From the NCBI GenBank assembly GCA_963969595.1, contig OZ018412.1:12092501-12156500 (forward strand): 64,000 nt of DNA, read 5' to 3'. Shown here in pieces: positions 10,903 to 23,112 of the stretch. The notes below the pieces were generated by a model. That model did not search any database. It was not told where the DNA came from and saw only the letters and a list, made by a program, of their open reading frames with translations. Position numbers and translations under genes: made by a program. The stretch is from Neckera pumila. Taxonomy: Eukaryota > Streptophyta > Bryopsida > Hypnales > Neckeraceae. Within the stretch, counting starts at the first letter, position 1, and every line of letters starts with the position of its first letter.

Positions 10903-13557
10903 TTACTTGTGAAACTCGGTGACAGCAATCATGTCCACTTTGCAGACGACCTCGACTTCTCTAAACCCTGCAGCCAAGCCCAGCTTGCGGTAGTCGCTCA
11001 CGGTGCGCTCTCTGGCCCCGGATTCGTTGAAGGCCATCATGAGGATGTCACTTTGCAGAGCCATGTGATCCGCTCCTTCAGAGTTGATGATTTCGGGCAA
11101 CATGTTGTCCAGCGCTATCACTTTGCCGTCGGGGGGCAACGCCTCGTAACAGTTTGTCAAGATCTTCACACAATGCTCGTCATCCCAGTCATGCAAAATG
11201 TACTGCAAAGAGGAGATCGACCCAACATCAAACGTCAGTCAGACTTTTGAATTGGCGATATTCATTGCGCCATTTCATCCACAAGCCATTGCTAAGTCAG
11301 GAATTCCACCGCAAGCCCCCTCCCGCCTTCATTTCCTTCTTCTCAAAGGTACACTACACCAGTCTAATGAAACGGACGGTACGTTCCACTTGAGGAATAT
11401 ATATTGAGCAAGTTCAATTAAATTGAACGTCAATTTCGTGAAATCGGCGGGACTCTTTAACCACATATATATCTTCAGAAAGGTCTAATTTCAGGCCACA
11501 AACTAGGACAGGTCGATAGATCTTGGGTTTGGGCCGCGCTTCCGGAATCACACCAAATTACAGGAATTTCGCCAATTCAACGGAATTGACGCTGTTGGGA
11601 AATTCCCAATTCCCCCAAATGAGATGCACTAGCAGTCTTTCCTTACACCACTACAACAGGTCTGGAGATAAAGTTTGCACAATTGCACAAAGCTCTGCAA
11701 TTTTAGCTACCCTAAACTTTGCCAGCATAATGGAAATTCCCTTTTCACGCTCACGAAGTCAGTCAACCAGCTGAACAAATCAACACCTGGAGCTACAAGC
11801 AATTATAGTGCCTTCTAGAATCTGTTTGCTGTAACAAAAATGAACCAAGTGTTACAGAGACTATCAACGTCAATCAACTGAGTTACAATTGACGAAATTC
11901 CATGCCTCTGTGACACTTTCAGGGAGCGAGGCCTGAATCGCAAATTTACAGCGGTCCTAATTTCGAGAGCTTTTTGCAGATGAATTTCACATTTCTGAAG
12001 CCTAGAATTGCACCAAGTTATCGACATTGACGATAGCCTTGTACGATTTCACAATGTCAAAAAGTATCATCAAACTTAAGTACTAATATTATTGTTCACA
12101 TCCAATCTCTTTCAGTCAAAAAGTCGCATTTTAAGTCCAAGTTAGCTGCACTGACTTCAGTTTCTGACAATAAATTCGGTGTCTAGTCTACACGCATGAT
12201 TCAACTATCTTCTACTTCCTCCTAATTCAAGAATGGGGGAGGTGAGTGTGAATTCAGACAGACCTTCATGAAAATGGCGTCACCGTTATTGGGAACGGAC
12301 TCAAACATATTCCCAGCCACATGCTCCACTCCTGCCAGGGCGCAATCAATCCACTTCAATTCTCTTGAATCTCGATCATGCGTACAAATCTAGCTTTCGC
12401 CAGCAATGTACAATACAACGCAAACAGAAGTTCCACAACTTGCGGAATCAAGGGAGTTTTGAGAGTCTAGCATGCATAAAGGAAATGAAAAGGAAATGAA
12501 AATGGACTCTATCATCTCAGTCGAATCATTAATTGCCACCTCCTACTTACTTAAGTGATATACTACACTCTGTAACTTCATTAGCATGATGGTAAACTCT
12601 TCAAACTCCCTTGTGTTGAGATAGACAGTGCACACAAAAATCGAGCAATGGTGTGCAGCACTCCAAAACTTCAATCAGAAGCAAGAATTACAAGAGCTCT
12701 GACAAACCAATGACGATGGAGCTCCAAACCCATCCATCCATTCATGTATCCAAGAGTTTCGGATCCCTACTCGGAATTGGCTTGCACGCGCTGATCACAT
12801 GCGGCTGATCGAAGTTGACTGCTCGTATATGCGCATTCCTCTCCGTGACCAGCTTCATCGCCGACCCTACACCCCCTCCCACATCCACCAGCACCTTCAC
12901 CCTTTCCAACCCTTTGTACTCATCCAGCACCGCCTTCAAATAGATTTTCGAGTATGCAGCCATCGCCTTATTAAACAACTCGTCAAACTCCGCATTCTGC
13001 TTCCCATACTCCCACATACTCAGCCCTCCATGAGCCCTTGCGAACGGAGTCACCTCCTCGTCCACCACCGCCTCATGCAAGTGCTGCCAAGTGTTGCCGA
13101 ATTGGACTTGCTGGTGTATGAGCAGGGAGGGCACGAAGGAGCCGTGCTCCGGGTCGTCGACTAAGAAGCGAGCGATAGGTTCCAAGGCGTAGCGACGCTC
13201 CGTGACGACGCAGGCGGACGCGGGGGGACGCTGGCCGTCTGAAGAGTTCGTGGTGGTGACGGTTTCGCGAAGGATGCGCTTGCCGCTCACCATGCGGAGG
13301 AGACGGGAGAGGTAGGAGATGTTGATGGGTTTTCCTGGGAGTGCGAGAGCCGCGATCTCGGCGGCGGTGAGCGAAGCGTTGGGGCCGGCGCGTGAGAGAG
13401 CTTCGAAGACGTGGAGTCGGGCGAGGGCGGCGACGACGCCGGGGACGCAAGTGCTGGTGACGAGTTGGTATGCTGCGAGGCGGACGCTGTCGAGACTGGT
13501 GGAAGGGGCCGAGGGCGCGACGTCCATACTACTGGCCTTGTTGTCCAAGGTGTCCAT
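10903..13557 (-). CDS. Plant COMT-like SAM-dependent O-methyltransferase
   Basis: Three exons on the minus strand: 12771-13557, 12264-12331 and 10903-11202. The predicted protein is 384 aa, close to the usual 360-385 of the family. Introns have GT-AG ends and compatible phases (1, then 0). The start is the ATG at 13557; the frame is open a little further upstream but only with GTG. The N-terminal ~20-125 residues look like the dimerisation domain. LVDVGGGVG (223-231) is the SAM-binding motif. HDWDDEHC starts at the presumed catalytic His289. GVEHV in relatives is RVEHV here, at the first splice junction. By alignment with alfalfa COMT as I remember it, the second catalytic acid (Glu297 there) is Asp317 here, and the third is Glu350 in RERT. 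The family transfers methyl from S-adenosylmethionine to phenolic hydroxyls, usually in the cytosol. The substrate cannot be read from sequence. Exon 1 is much more GC-rich than its surroundings. Confidence 0.9.
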
Positions 13558-14400
13558 GGGGTTCAAGCTCCAAACTTTTGGCAACCAAACCACTGCAAGA
13601 CAGTCACAGCACGGATGACAGCACGAGTCACAGCCCGAATATTCACAGAGATCAAGTGCAACTGAATCGTATCAATCAGCTACCACGTACAAGTGACCCT
13701 CGCTCTCAACAGGATTTGCCTCCTTCTGCGACAAGCTTAACATCCGAACACCTGCCGCAGTGAGCTAGCTGAATCTATCTGAAACTAATATTGCAACACA
13801 GGTGATGGTACACTCAGGGGGCGCGGCTAATCAATGAATATATTACAGATCGTTCCTACGAAATTGATTTGACAATCAATACAGAAATCCTCAGGCGGGA
13901 CACGAAAGTTGAAGTCGAATCGATGCTGCAGACGCAAAAAAAAACAATTTTACAAGAAACTGTACTCCAAGTAATCAATGAGAACTCGGGGAATGCATGC
14001 TGTCCGTGCTCTCGGTTCTGATTGCTCAACTGGATTTCAGTGGAACTATCGAAATCAGTTAGAGCTTCGTAGTACTGAAGCTGGGTTTTCGGCACTTCGA
14101 ATGAATCGAGAGCGGAATGGAAATGAGTCTGTTTCAATAATGCATGCGAGATTTCGAAACAAGAGTCGGGCTCGCAGTCGCCTTGTGCAGAGTGATTTGA
14201 AAGGTTATGATCGACTGAGGAGTTCAAAATAGTCTTGTCCGGCTCTCCTGTCCGGCTGTTCTGCAGTACTGTAGTACACTGAACGTGGAATAATCCGAGA
14301 GAATTGTGTGGAATAATATCTCTGACTCGTGTAACTTAGTGCGCCCCGTTGCACTTGTCAGTGTACAGAGTCAACATTGATGACTGAATAGTTACAATCA
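13558..14400 (-). promoter_or_regulatory. Upstream region of the methyltransferase, probable promoter/5' UTR
   Basis: This is moderate-GC sequence directly upstream of the ATG. No TATA box or known element was pinned down. The 123-residue minus-strand frame at 13856-14227 has no recognisable features and is probably fortuitous. Confidence 0.35.
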
Positions 14401-14620
14401 ATAAAAAAGTACCAAGAACAAGGACCAGGTGAAACTTCTGTAGTAACGTCCATTTCGTTAAAAAAATGGCGGTATTCCAATTCTTTGGCACGTTTTGGAA
14501 CAGGTGTTTTGAAATCTATCTGAAATCCACACAAATCGAGCAAATAAGTGTCTCTTCCTTGTCATACTCGATCACGAGAATTGTGTCCCCAACACCCTGG
14601 TTTCACGTTGATCACAGGGT

Positions 14621-14663
14621 AACAAGTGTCAGTTCGTTCCAAATGAAAGAACTGACACTTGTA
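14621..14663. repeat. Hairpin-forming inverted repeat
   Basis: ACAAGTGTCAGTTC (about 14622-14635) and GAACTGACACTTGT (about 14649-14662) form a perfect 14-bp stem with a 13-base loop. It lies about 1.1 kb upstream of the methyltransferase start. No T-run follows, and no function is assigned. Confidence 0.75.
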
Positions 14664-15007
14664 ACTTACCAAGCACCGAAAGGCTTCTGCTGTATCGCAA
14701 TCACGACCACAGAACACGCTCAGTCGATTGGCAGGAATACCGGATTCTGGATTTCTGGGTTTGAGGTTTCTGGATCCCAGCCCTGAGCCACATGACTTGT
14801 ACCTAATCAGCTGCTTCTTGGCCTGCCTTCACGCGCCTGCCGGCTCCTAACAAAGTCAAAAGAAACTGGTGAGATGCATAGAACTGATTTCAAAAGCCGA
14901 ATCATGTGCCGAAGCAGGGCACAAAGCTGGAATGCACTCCGTGGCAGAATGAGGCTCCGAACACCCGGCTCTGAATCCGCCAGCCGCGACAGGCAGGGAT
15001 GGGCAGA

Positions 15008-15185
15008 AACTGATGTTCAAATTTCCATTTTCATCCTGATCCCTGGAATCCTGCACATCCCGATTCCTTCTTCGTCTTCATATCTGTGTACCCAAATCTC
15101 TCCAGGGTCAGGAAACCCGTCCTTGGAATCCTTGCCGTGACGCTTGGTGGAGAATGTTAACCACTGAGCGATCAAGAAATTTAAA
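15008..15185 (+). repeat. Duplicated segment, copy 1
   Basis: Shares AAACTGATGTTCAAAT and TGACGCTTGGTG landmarks in the same order with 16292-16470. The middle ~60 bp (about 15034-15090) is in opposite orientation in the other copy. Non-coding. Confidence 0.7.
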
Positions 15186-15219
15186 GATTTTCTTGTTTGA
15201 GTATTAATCTTTTCAATGA

Positions 15220-15928
15220 TACTAGCGGTTGGCGCTTGCTATGCTACGCATTCATCATTAGAATTTTATTAGAATTTTTATGTATTAGATAAAATGCATA
15301 ACAAAAATTTCAATAAATCTTCAAATAAAAATTACTGAAATCTTTTGTATAATTTTGTTTATAAGTAAGAAATGTACAATAGAAATTTATTGCAGGATGA
15401 ATGAAATATATGCAATGGTGAATACTGTAAAAGATGCACATTTATTGTAATGCATTCAAAAGTTGACTCAATTGTTATGAACAATGGCAACCCCAAAACT
15501 TGGTGAATTGAAAAGAAAAACTTGTAAATTTCAAAAATTCATGAACAACTTAATTGTTGTGAAATCCAAAATTGCTTCAATTGAATAAATTTCTCAAATC
15601 ATTTGGTAGTAGCAATAGAATTTTGAAATAATAAAAGCTGTAAAAGTGATATTATAGAGGTAATTGCAAACTACTACTCTATTTCTATAATATAACATTG
15701 TGTGAAAACACCATTTTTATGTATGCATGATTGAAAATATTTTTACAAAATATTAAGATTAATTATTTCAAAGACTTATTGAAATCATTATCATGCATTC
15801 TATTCAAATATATCAAAATTTTACTAATATATGATACAATGAATGTGTAGCATAGCAAGCATGAGTCTTTATTATTAATGGTAGCATTTGTGATATTACA
15901 AAGGGAGTTATGATTTTAGTAGTATGAT
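15220..15928 (-). mobile_element. Family G element, copy 2 (uninterrupted)
   Basis: Reverse complement of copy 1 at 1436-3084 without the family A insertion. It holds the empty site ATTAAG at about 15549-15554. Ends show related GCTTGCTATGCTAC inverted repeats. No coding capacity. It lies between the two copies of the 15.0/16.3 kb duplication. Confidence 0.75.
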
Positions 15929-16291
15929 GGTCAAAGGATGTGTCCCTTTTCCTTGAGTTCTTGGCTTGTCTCCACTACCAATCGGTACAATTAGTTTATG
16001 TGGAATCTCTTGTTAGATGATAGTTTGATTGGAATGAGTTCACAAGGGTCTGGATTTTAGTAAATACGCATTGGGCAATCGGGGGTTAAAGTATCAGATA
16101 GTGTTTGGAATCCAATTAGGGAGCCGACCTATTTCTGACCAGGCACCCATCTTCATTAATTAGGTTGCTTTGTTTCCAATCAACTATGGTTTAGGTGACA
16201 GCTCACACAGAGCACCACAAATATGGGGGAGGTGTATAGTAGGGTCCAAGTCAAAATGGTGTTTTTGCATTTACAGAGAAGGAAATTTTAG

Positions 16292-16470
16292 GAAACTGAT
16301 GTTCAAATTCCCATTTTGGATACACCAAAATACAGTATGAAGAAGAAGGAATCAAGATGTGCAGGATTCCAAGGATCAGGATTGAACGTGTTGTTGAAAG
16401 CATGGCCAAAGAATTGAAATCTCTCTTGAACCCATCTTTGCATGACGCTTGGTGAAGAACGTTAAGGAAT
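16292..16470 (+). repeat. Duplicated segment, copy 2, with internal inversion
   Basis: The flanks match 15008-15032 and 15090-15160 in direct orientation. Bases about 16325-16385 match 15034-15085 only as the reverse complement, for example AAGGAATCAAGATGTGCAGG against the other copy's CCTGCACATCCCGATTCCTT. Confidence 0.7.
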
Positions 16471-16478
16471 CAATGAGA

Positions 16479-17814
16479 CATTAGAAGAATTATGGGGCCT
16501 TTGGAGGACTGCTCCAGAGTGACCATCCAATCTGTTAAAACGCAGGTAGGTCTCCTATGAAAATTGTCAGAGGTACATAGTTAGATAATGTGAATTTTGC
16601 AAAACTAGTCAGTAAAAGCAAGTCTGTCACCAATTTCCACAATAAAAAAACCAATATAGGTTGACCGTCATTTGTTCTTGTTTCACTATTGGAATGAACT
16701 TCAGATTTCAAAAAAGAAAAAGGCCAATATTAAACAAGTTTTTTTATTGAAAATTAAAAATGAAATTGATCCAATCAAGCCAATTATCCAATCCAATCTA
16801 CTTAAATCAATTTAAGTGGCTTTTGAATTTGTGTACTTAGAGATGAAAATAGGAACCTCTTTATACAAGTGAGGTTGTAGTAAGGCAAGCAATGCATGTG
16901 GGATATGTAAATTAGGATGAATAGGAGCTCCACCGCTCATAGTTATGTGAGACTTTTTTTTATTAGAAGCAAATTTTAGGCCTCATTTAGGCATAGTAAA
17001 ACAAAAATTTTGAAAAAACCTTGGACTAATAAAAGCTGGATAAACAAGCTAATTTTCATAACCAAAAATCCTTTTGTGAATTCAATTCTCCAATCAAAAG
17101 TTATGGACAAATTTAGACCGGATGTTTGAAAACTTCAAAGTAAATGTCCAAAATATGTTCCTTCAAATATCCAGTCTGAATTTTGTCCATAACTTTTGAT
17201 TGGAGACTTGAAATCACAAAAGGATTTTTGGTTATGAAAATTAGCTTGTTTATCCAGCTTTAATTAGTCCAAAGTTTTTTCAAAAAAAATATTTTACTAT
17301 GCTTAGATGAGGCCCAAAATTCTGCTTTTAATATAATTTCTTTTTTTCACTTAACTTTGAGAGGTGGAGCTGCTACTCAATCCAATTTACATATCCCCTA
17401 TGCATTGTTCTATCTATCACTACCCCACTTCTATAAAGATCTTTTCCTCTCATCTTCAAACACTTCAATTGTCCACAAAATAAGTCTTTCACATTGGTAT
17501 AAAAAAAATTCTTGATGGTAAGCCACTCCACTATTTCGGGACGTTTGCATTTTATTCTACAATTTGGATTGAGAGAAAGATGCATTTAAGTAGAAAGTGT
17601 TTAATAGTCAAGGTTTTGGTGTTGTGATACATCTTAACCCTGATTATTTAACATTTTTGACTTGGATTTTCAACCACTAACAAGCATCCGACACTGGGAT
17701 TGAAGGTGAACGGGAATAGCGGAAAAAAAATTAGTTAAACAAAAAAAACATTGTTTACTGGGTCCTCGGAGGGTTGTAGAGCAGCCCTCTAGAGGCCCCA
17801 AATTTTCTCTAATG
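16479..17814. mobile_element. Family C element C4 (long form) with central foldback
   Basis: Ends CATTAGAAGAATTATGGGGCC and its counterpart at 17790-17814 form terminal inverted repeats of the family C type, with GAGGACTGCTCC-like segments just inside. The centre is a large imperfect inverted repeat (about 16880-17410) around position 17145. About 1.34 kb. The 70-residue frame at 17373-17585 shows no family features. No transposase recognised. Confidence 0.7.
16880..17410. repeat. Large foldback (long inverted repeat)
   Basis: Left arm about 16880-17130 and right arm about 17155-17410 are near-complementary, with shared stretches such as CCAATCAAAAGTTATGGACAA and its complement around the centre. 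Transcribed, it would form a stem of roughly 250 bp. Confidence 0.8.
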
Positions 17815-18790
17815 AGTGTCTAGGATCCAATAATATGCGGTGAGGTGGAAAAGGGAGCCAGAAAAAAAAATCAGGATCCCCTCAAAACCCAAGTGTATTG
17901 TTTTCTACACTAAAGTGCAAAAAGAACATTGTCCAAATTGTCAATCTGGACATTTTTGTTTTTCATCAAGTGTCAAAAAAAAAATATCAAACCTAGTATG
18001 GTGGAAAGAGTGTGAAAAAATATGGAAAAAAAATTGGAAAAAAAATTGGATTGTCCATCTATGCTCACAATTCTGGGTTATTTGAGTTGCTTGACTCGCT
18101 ATGTGATCTATCCTCAGATTGTCCAAGGCAACTGATACACAAGTCATGGGATTTAGTCCTTTACCAATAAACCCAATCCAAAAGGCTAGGTTTTGAGAGA
18201 ATCTTCAAGAGAACTCACCCCTCCAAGACTCAACTACATGTGAACTTCTTTGATAACATTCTCTTTGTCTTCACAAGATGCATTTATCAATTTAAGCCTT
18301 AGATTTTGAATCACAATTTGAATTTGCAATTTTTGCATTGGAAAGTTTAATAAAATTTTTGAATAGTAACTTTGAGGTTGCCCATATCCTTTGAGGATAG
18401 CAAAAGCTCATCATTGATTGGTCACTTGAGCAAGCTACATGACGTCCATTTAAAAAAGATTCTAAGATCCAAGTTGGGCAACCCTCCTAAAACCTCTATT
18501 GTCCTTTGAGAGTTAAACCCCTCACCTTGTCACCTCACCTATAGTCACCTCATTGTTGGTGGTGGACTTGTGGAAATTTTTAGGGTCTTGCAATATATGT
18601 GAAATTAGACATTTTTTTTGTAACTTACTTATATGAGATGATGTGTATACATCATCTTTGATTTACTTCTTTCAAGGTACACAACCCTTTCTAATACTTT
18701 TTAATTAAATTTCTTTAAAAAGCACAAGGAAGCAAAACCAAATCTAAATTGTTATCTTATTGTTGAACCTTAGTGGAATTAGATATGAAC
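17815..18790. other. Gene-free stretch
   Basis: No gene, RNA or delimited repeat seen apart from A/T runs. Confidence 0.45.
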
Positions 18791-18791
18791 C

Positions 18792-18973
18792 TTTTCAACA
18801 CTCTTTTTGATGCTAGAAAATTTTAACATAATTTTAGATATTAAAATGTCACAGAAAAAATTCAACATCAATTTTGACACTTTAGTGTCAAAAATTCAAA
18901 ATACTCTAAATTTCATGACATATCACATTTTGACACTTTTGTATCAAAAAGGTGTCCAAAAGAGTGTTGAAAA
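18792..18973. mobile_element. Small MITE-like element
   Basis: Terminal inverted repeats TTTTCAACACTCTTTT and AAAAGAGTGTTGAAAA bound 182 bp, with an internal palindrome TTTTGACACTTTAGTGTCAAAA (about 18872-18893). No coding. No other copy seen in the window. Confidence 0.6.
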
Positions 18974-18974
18974 C

Positions 18975-20940
18975 AACACCCTCTTATTGGTAGTGTAGAT
19001 AGATGCCATACAAATACATATGGATACATATGTATTATTTTAAATGCAAACCATGAGACAATTTCATCCATCACATTCTCATCCATCACATTCATGAAAT
19101 GTCTACACAATTATTCATCAATATAATATTTTGAAACCCTAATACTAGTGGAAAACATCCACACATCTAAATGAAACTTTGCAACCTACTCAAATCTTTT
19201 TTGGTGTTGTTACATTTAATTAGACTCCATTCTAGAATGCGTGTTGGTGTACATAGGTATATACAAAGGCAAATATGGATCTAGATACAATATCCCATGT
19301 CTTTTGAACATTTCAATTGAACATCTAGTAAATCACCCTTGAATTGATTTCACTTGTAAAGGTCTCAATCTTCAAAAATAATAAATTGGAGAATGATTTT
19401 TCAAAATGGGTGCAAGTGCAAATCTTTCACTATTCATTCAAATATGGTTTCTTCTTGTTTGAACTATTTGTAGCCCATACAAGAAATTTTGAAGCAAAAA
19501 TTTGGTCTATAGTCATCTACTAGGATTGCACAAATTGATAAAGAAATTGGTCTTAAAATAGAAAAATTGTCATCTTGCACTAGTGTTTTAGATGCATTTT
19601 CACTATATTTTCACTTGAGTTTGTTTTTCTTTGAATGGAACCTAATTTATCCTAAGTTTTGCACACATCATTTTCACCTTTCAAATATTATATACCTTTA
19701 TTAATAATTCTAGTGCTTTATTTGATTGAAGATTTGAGTACTCAAGGGTAAAATGGGCCTTGTTTGGTAAGCTTTATTCAATATGAATTATCAATGGTAT
19801 TCAATTCTTAGAGGTTAATAAAATAAAACAACATATAACAAAACATCAATTGATTTTTTGTCTTTTAACCTCAATACTTCTTTGTTTAACTCCAATGATT
19901 GATTTGAATCACTTGATTGAAGATTTGAGTTTATAAACGTGAAATTTGATGAAATCTTTTCACTCCTATAGTTAGACCAATGCGGATAGAAAATATTATA
20001 AAATTTGCAAAAGACATATTTTTAGAATGTAGAAATGAAAAGACAAGGTAAAAACACAAAGAATGACTTCAAATTGGTAAATTTTGTTAAGTAGATTTTC
20101 TTCACACAATCAATGTGATTAATAGATTTCTATAGTTCAAATCTATTTGTCCCATTCAATCCTAGAAGTGGGCTAGATGCAAATTTTGGGACATCCAAAA
20201 TTTGTGCACTTTTATTGCCAAGCAGAATTGAAGTGTTGTGGAAATTTTGGGTATAAAGTTACATTTCTTGGGCTACTCCAATTTTGAAGCTCTTTGCAGC
20301 CTTTCTCCTATTGTAGAACAAGCCTTCAATAAAGAACTTCCTTATAATTCAAATTCACGAGGACTCATCAATGAACTCATTAATGAAAATGAAAAAATCG
20401 TTAGAGCAGCATGTTGTAGAACTTCGTAAACTTGATAGCAATTCAAAGCAAAGTCATCGCTTCTCACCAACAATAAGTTTGGGAACTTTGGATAAATGAT
20501 GTGACAAATCTCATTGCTTTTAATTGCTACCCCACTGGTTTTGATATTTTGTCACAAATTAAAGGAAAAAGCACTGCCAATTCTTCTATTGATTTTGCAG
20601 AGGACCTTTGAGTAGTTCAAATTGTGCATCTACTCATAAGAATTCACTTGCAATAGTCACCTTTTAATTTGACTAAGTAATGAACACCCATAGAGCTCAA
20701 TTACATTCCCGGCATTTCTTATTTACTTCAGCACTTTGAACAAAGACATTGACCGAACTAATCAATCTTCTTTGTCATTCGTATCTATTGTTTTCACCAA
20801 TGCCAAAGTTGTGAACCAAATTGTACACAAAAAAGATTCATTTGGATTTCTATCACAATTTTGTTGAGTTGTAAACTTCACTTGTCAAGATTGTTGGAGG
20901 CCGTTGGTTATGGTTGCTCTATTGTCAAAATGATTCTCAT
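18975..20940. other. Gene-free AT-rich stretch
   Basis: No gene recognised. The 63-residue frame at 20238-20429 has a somewhat protein-like composition but no recognisable motif or splice context. Confidence 0.4.
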
Positions 20941-21118
20941 ATAAATTTAGGCAGCCTAAGCAGATTAAAAAAATCACTTTTTTCAAAAACAAAAATTTGA
21001 AATTTGTATCCTAGATTTATACATGAGTGGAAAGCTTTGAATCCTTCCATTTTGATTAATGAGATGAAATTTATGACTAGTTTTAGTTTGGAGCAGTTAT
21101 GGATCCTCTACTCTAACC

Positions 21119-21471
21119 CATTACAAAAAATTTCAGCCCATTTCACGGCCGTTGGAAGTTGACATGCCATGCTAATGTTTGCATGGCTTGTCAACTTCCA
21201 AACTGCTCTTGGTGAGCAGTCAGAGTCTCTGACTGCTCGCTGGAGCAATCAATTTCGGCAGAATTTTTTTTTAAACTTTTTTTTTAATATATATATTTTT
21301 TTATTTTTTCATTTTTTTATTTTTTATTTGGAATTTTCGGTTCCTGCACCATTGCTGCTGCAGTTTCAGCAGGGCAGAAATAGGGGAAAAACAAGTTTTT
21401 TTGCAAAATAAAAGCAAATTTCAGGATACCTTGGAGGGCTGCCTTCTAAAGGCCTGAAATTTCCTCTAATG
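21119..21471. mobile_element. Family C element C1 inserted at the tip of A2
   Basis: CATTACAAAAAATTTCAG at the left and the complement of CATTAGAGGAAATTTCAGG at the right are the family C termini. About 353 bp, with an internal GACATGCC...GGCTTGTC inverted segment and GAGGGCTGCC near the right end. It separates the first bases of A2 from the rest. Confidence 0.7.
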
Positions 21472-22169
21472 CCCTAAAGGACCAAATCCTTTTTTTCAGC
21501 CAAAAAATACTCAAAACTACCATTGCTATAGCAAAAAGTAAAAAAAATTGAAAAAATTATTTTTTTTGCACATCCAATTGTAAGATCTTACACCTAACTA
21601 GTATGGGGATGTGTGGAAAAATTTCTGAATTTTTGACTGCATAGATTGCAAGGTATCTACATTTAAAGTGAAAAAAACGAGTTTTTTAGCAAATTTTAGG
21701 ACTAGATTATTTGACTTTGAACCTTCTCAATTTTAACTTTTGCACTACAAAGTTTTGAACTCTAATTATTTGTGGTGGAGAATTGAGTTGAGGATCTAGG
21801 AAAAAAATACAATTCAAAAAAATTTAATTTTTACTCTTTAAAATTTTGTTAAGTTTAAGTAGGCACAAGATTGAAGGAAAATCTAAATTATTAATATTAA
21901 GATGGAATTAAAATGCACTACCTCAGATGGTGATATTGTTCTAGCAAACATAGTAAACTATGAGGAGCTATTTTTCTTGAAAAATTGTAAAAATTGCATT
22001 CAAAAATGAATCTTACAAGTTATTTTTTCATGAAGATGCTCTAATTGCCCCCAAAAACAAGATTGTCCACAACTTTCTCATAAAAAATCCAAATGGGATG
22101 AATCAAAGCTTTCCATATAGACAAAAATGTAGTCTATGAGAAGAAAAAATTTAATTGAAAATTTTGAAT

Positions 22170-22331
22170 TTTTTTTGTTGTCCCTTCTCCCTTGTTTTGA
22201 ACTTATTTGGGCATAACTAATGTTTTCAGGTACCAATTGAAATATATATATATATATATTTCAATTGGTACCTGAAAACATTAGTTATGCCCAAATAAGT
22301 TCAAAACAAGGGAGAAGGGACAACAAAAAAA
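22170..22331. repeat. Perfect 162-bp palindrome
   Basis: Two 81-bp arms are exactly complementary with no spacer, centred on TATATA between 22250 and 22251. The left arm is ordinary family A sequence; the right arm replaces the sequence that other A copies have at this point. Confidence 0.95.
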
Positions 22332-22830
22332 TTCAACTCGTAGGTCTGCTTGAATCCCAATTGTCCCCCAAGGGACAATGGTCCGTTAGGGGCTAAAATA
22401 AATTTTGAAGTTGTTTATTGAACTCAAATTTTAATATTTTTTGAAAAAAAATAAAATCATTGGATGTAGATTGTTTACTACAACATTCCCATAGTTGGAA
22501 TTGATATTTTTCAATTCTTTAGCTAAATTCTTGACAGTTTAGTATTTGAAAACATTATCTACTTCTTTCTATTTATTATTTTTTCCATGTATGTTGTACA
22601 ATTCCAAATGGTATGAAGATTTTCAATCATGTAGCCAACTGCCTTGAAAAATGAAACCAAAGAAGCGCTACCATTTTGGACATTTTTTCATACAAATGTG
22701 ACCTTGTGAAGTGCAACTGCCCGATTTTTCTTTGGGTCCAAAAAAAGATTTTTGCCCAAATTCAAATGCTAATATCTTGCAATCTATATGGTGGAAATTT
22801 TTGAAATTTTTCCACATCTTCTCAAATCAG

Positions 22831-23112
22831 CATTAGATGTTTTTCAACTCCTTTGAAGGGCTGTGAGTTCCCTGGGCTGCCAGGATTGGGGGAACAGCCT
22901 TGCAAAGTCCGCAGCTACTGCGTGACGTGGCAGAATGACTACCACGTTATCAGAAAAATAAAAATGAAAAATTGCATTTTTTTTCATTTTAGATTTTTCA
23001 AAAAAAAAATTCAAAAAAAATCTGATAGTGGACGTTTCCGATCTGCCAGGGGAACAATGTTGGGGGAGCAGGCCTGAAATGGCCCTTTAGTCCCCTCGAA
23101 TCTCTTCTAATG
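22831..23112. mobile_element. Family C element C2 inside B1
   Basis: Left end CATTAGATGTTTTTCAACTC and right end (complement CATTAGAAGAGATTCG) are diverged family C termini bounding 282 bp. The inside is GC-richer, with CTGGCAG/CTGCCAG and ACCACGTT-type self-complementary parts. The flanking family B text continues on either side. Confidence 0.65.

Larger units (their letters stand above)
21117..22392 (+). mobile_element. Family A element A2 inside family B
   Basis: Starts CCC at 21117, is interrupted almost at once by C1, resumes with CCCTAAAGGACCAAAT at 21472 and ends GGTCCGTTAGGGG at 22392. Flanked on both sides by CTAA (21113-21116 and 22393-22396). The undisturbed family B copy has a single CTAA at 56457-56460, so a 4-bp target duplication is directly visible. 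It contains a perfect 162-bp palindrome absent from the other A copies. Confidence 0.85.

Noticed and set aside
13558..13593. Methyltransferase start 12 codons upstream
   Set aside because: The frame is open but begins with GTG, and no ATG lies there. The ATG at 13557 gives a normal family length.
12799..13763. Plus-strand frames of 80-120 codons across the methyltransferase
   Set aside because: They are antisense shadows of the GC-rich exon 1 and lack any family features.
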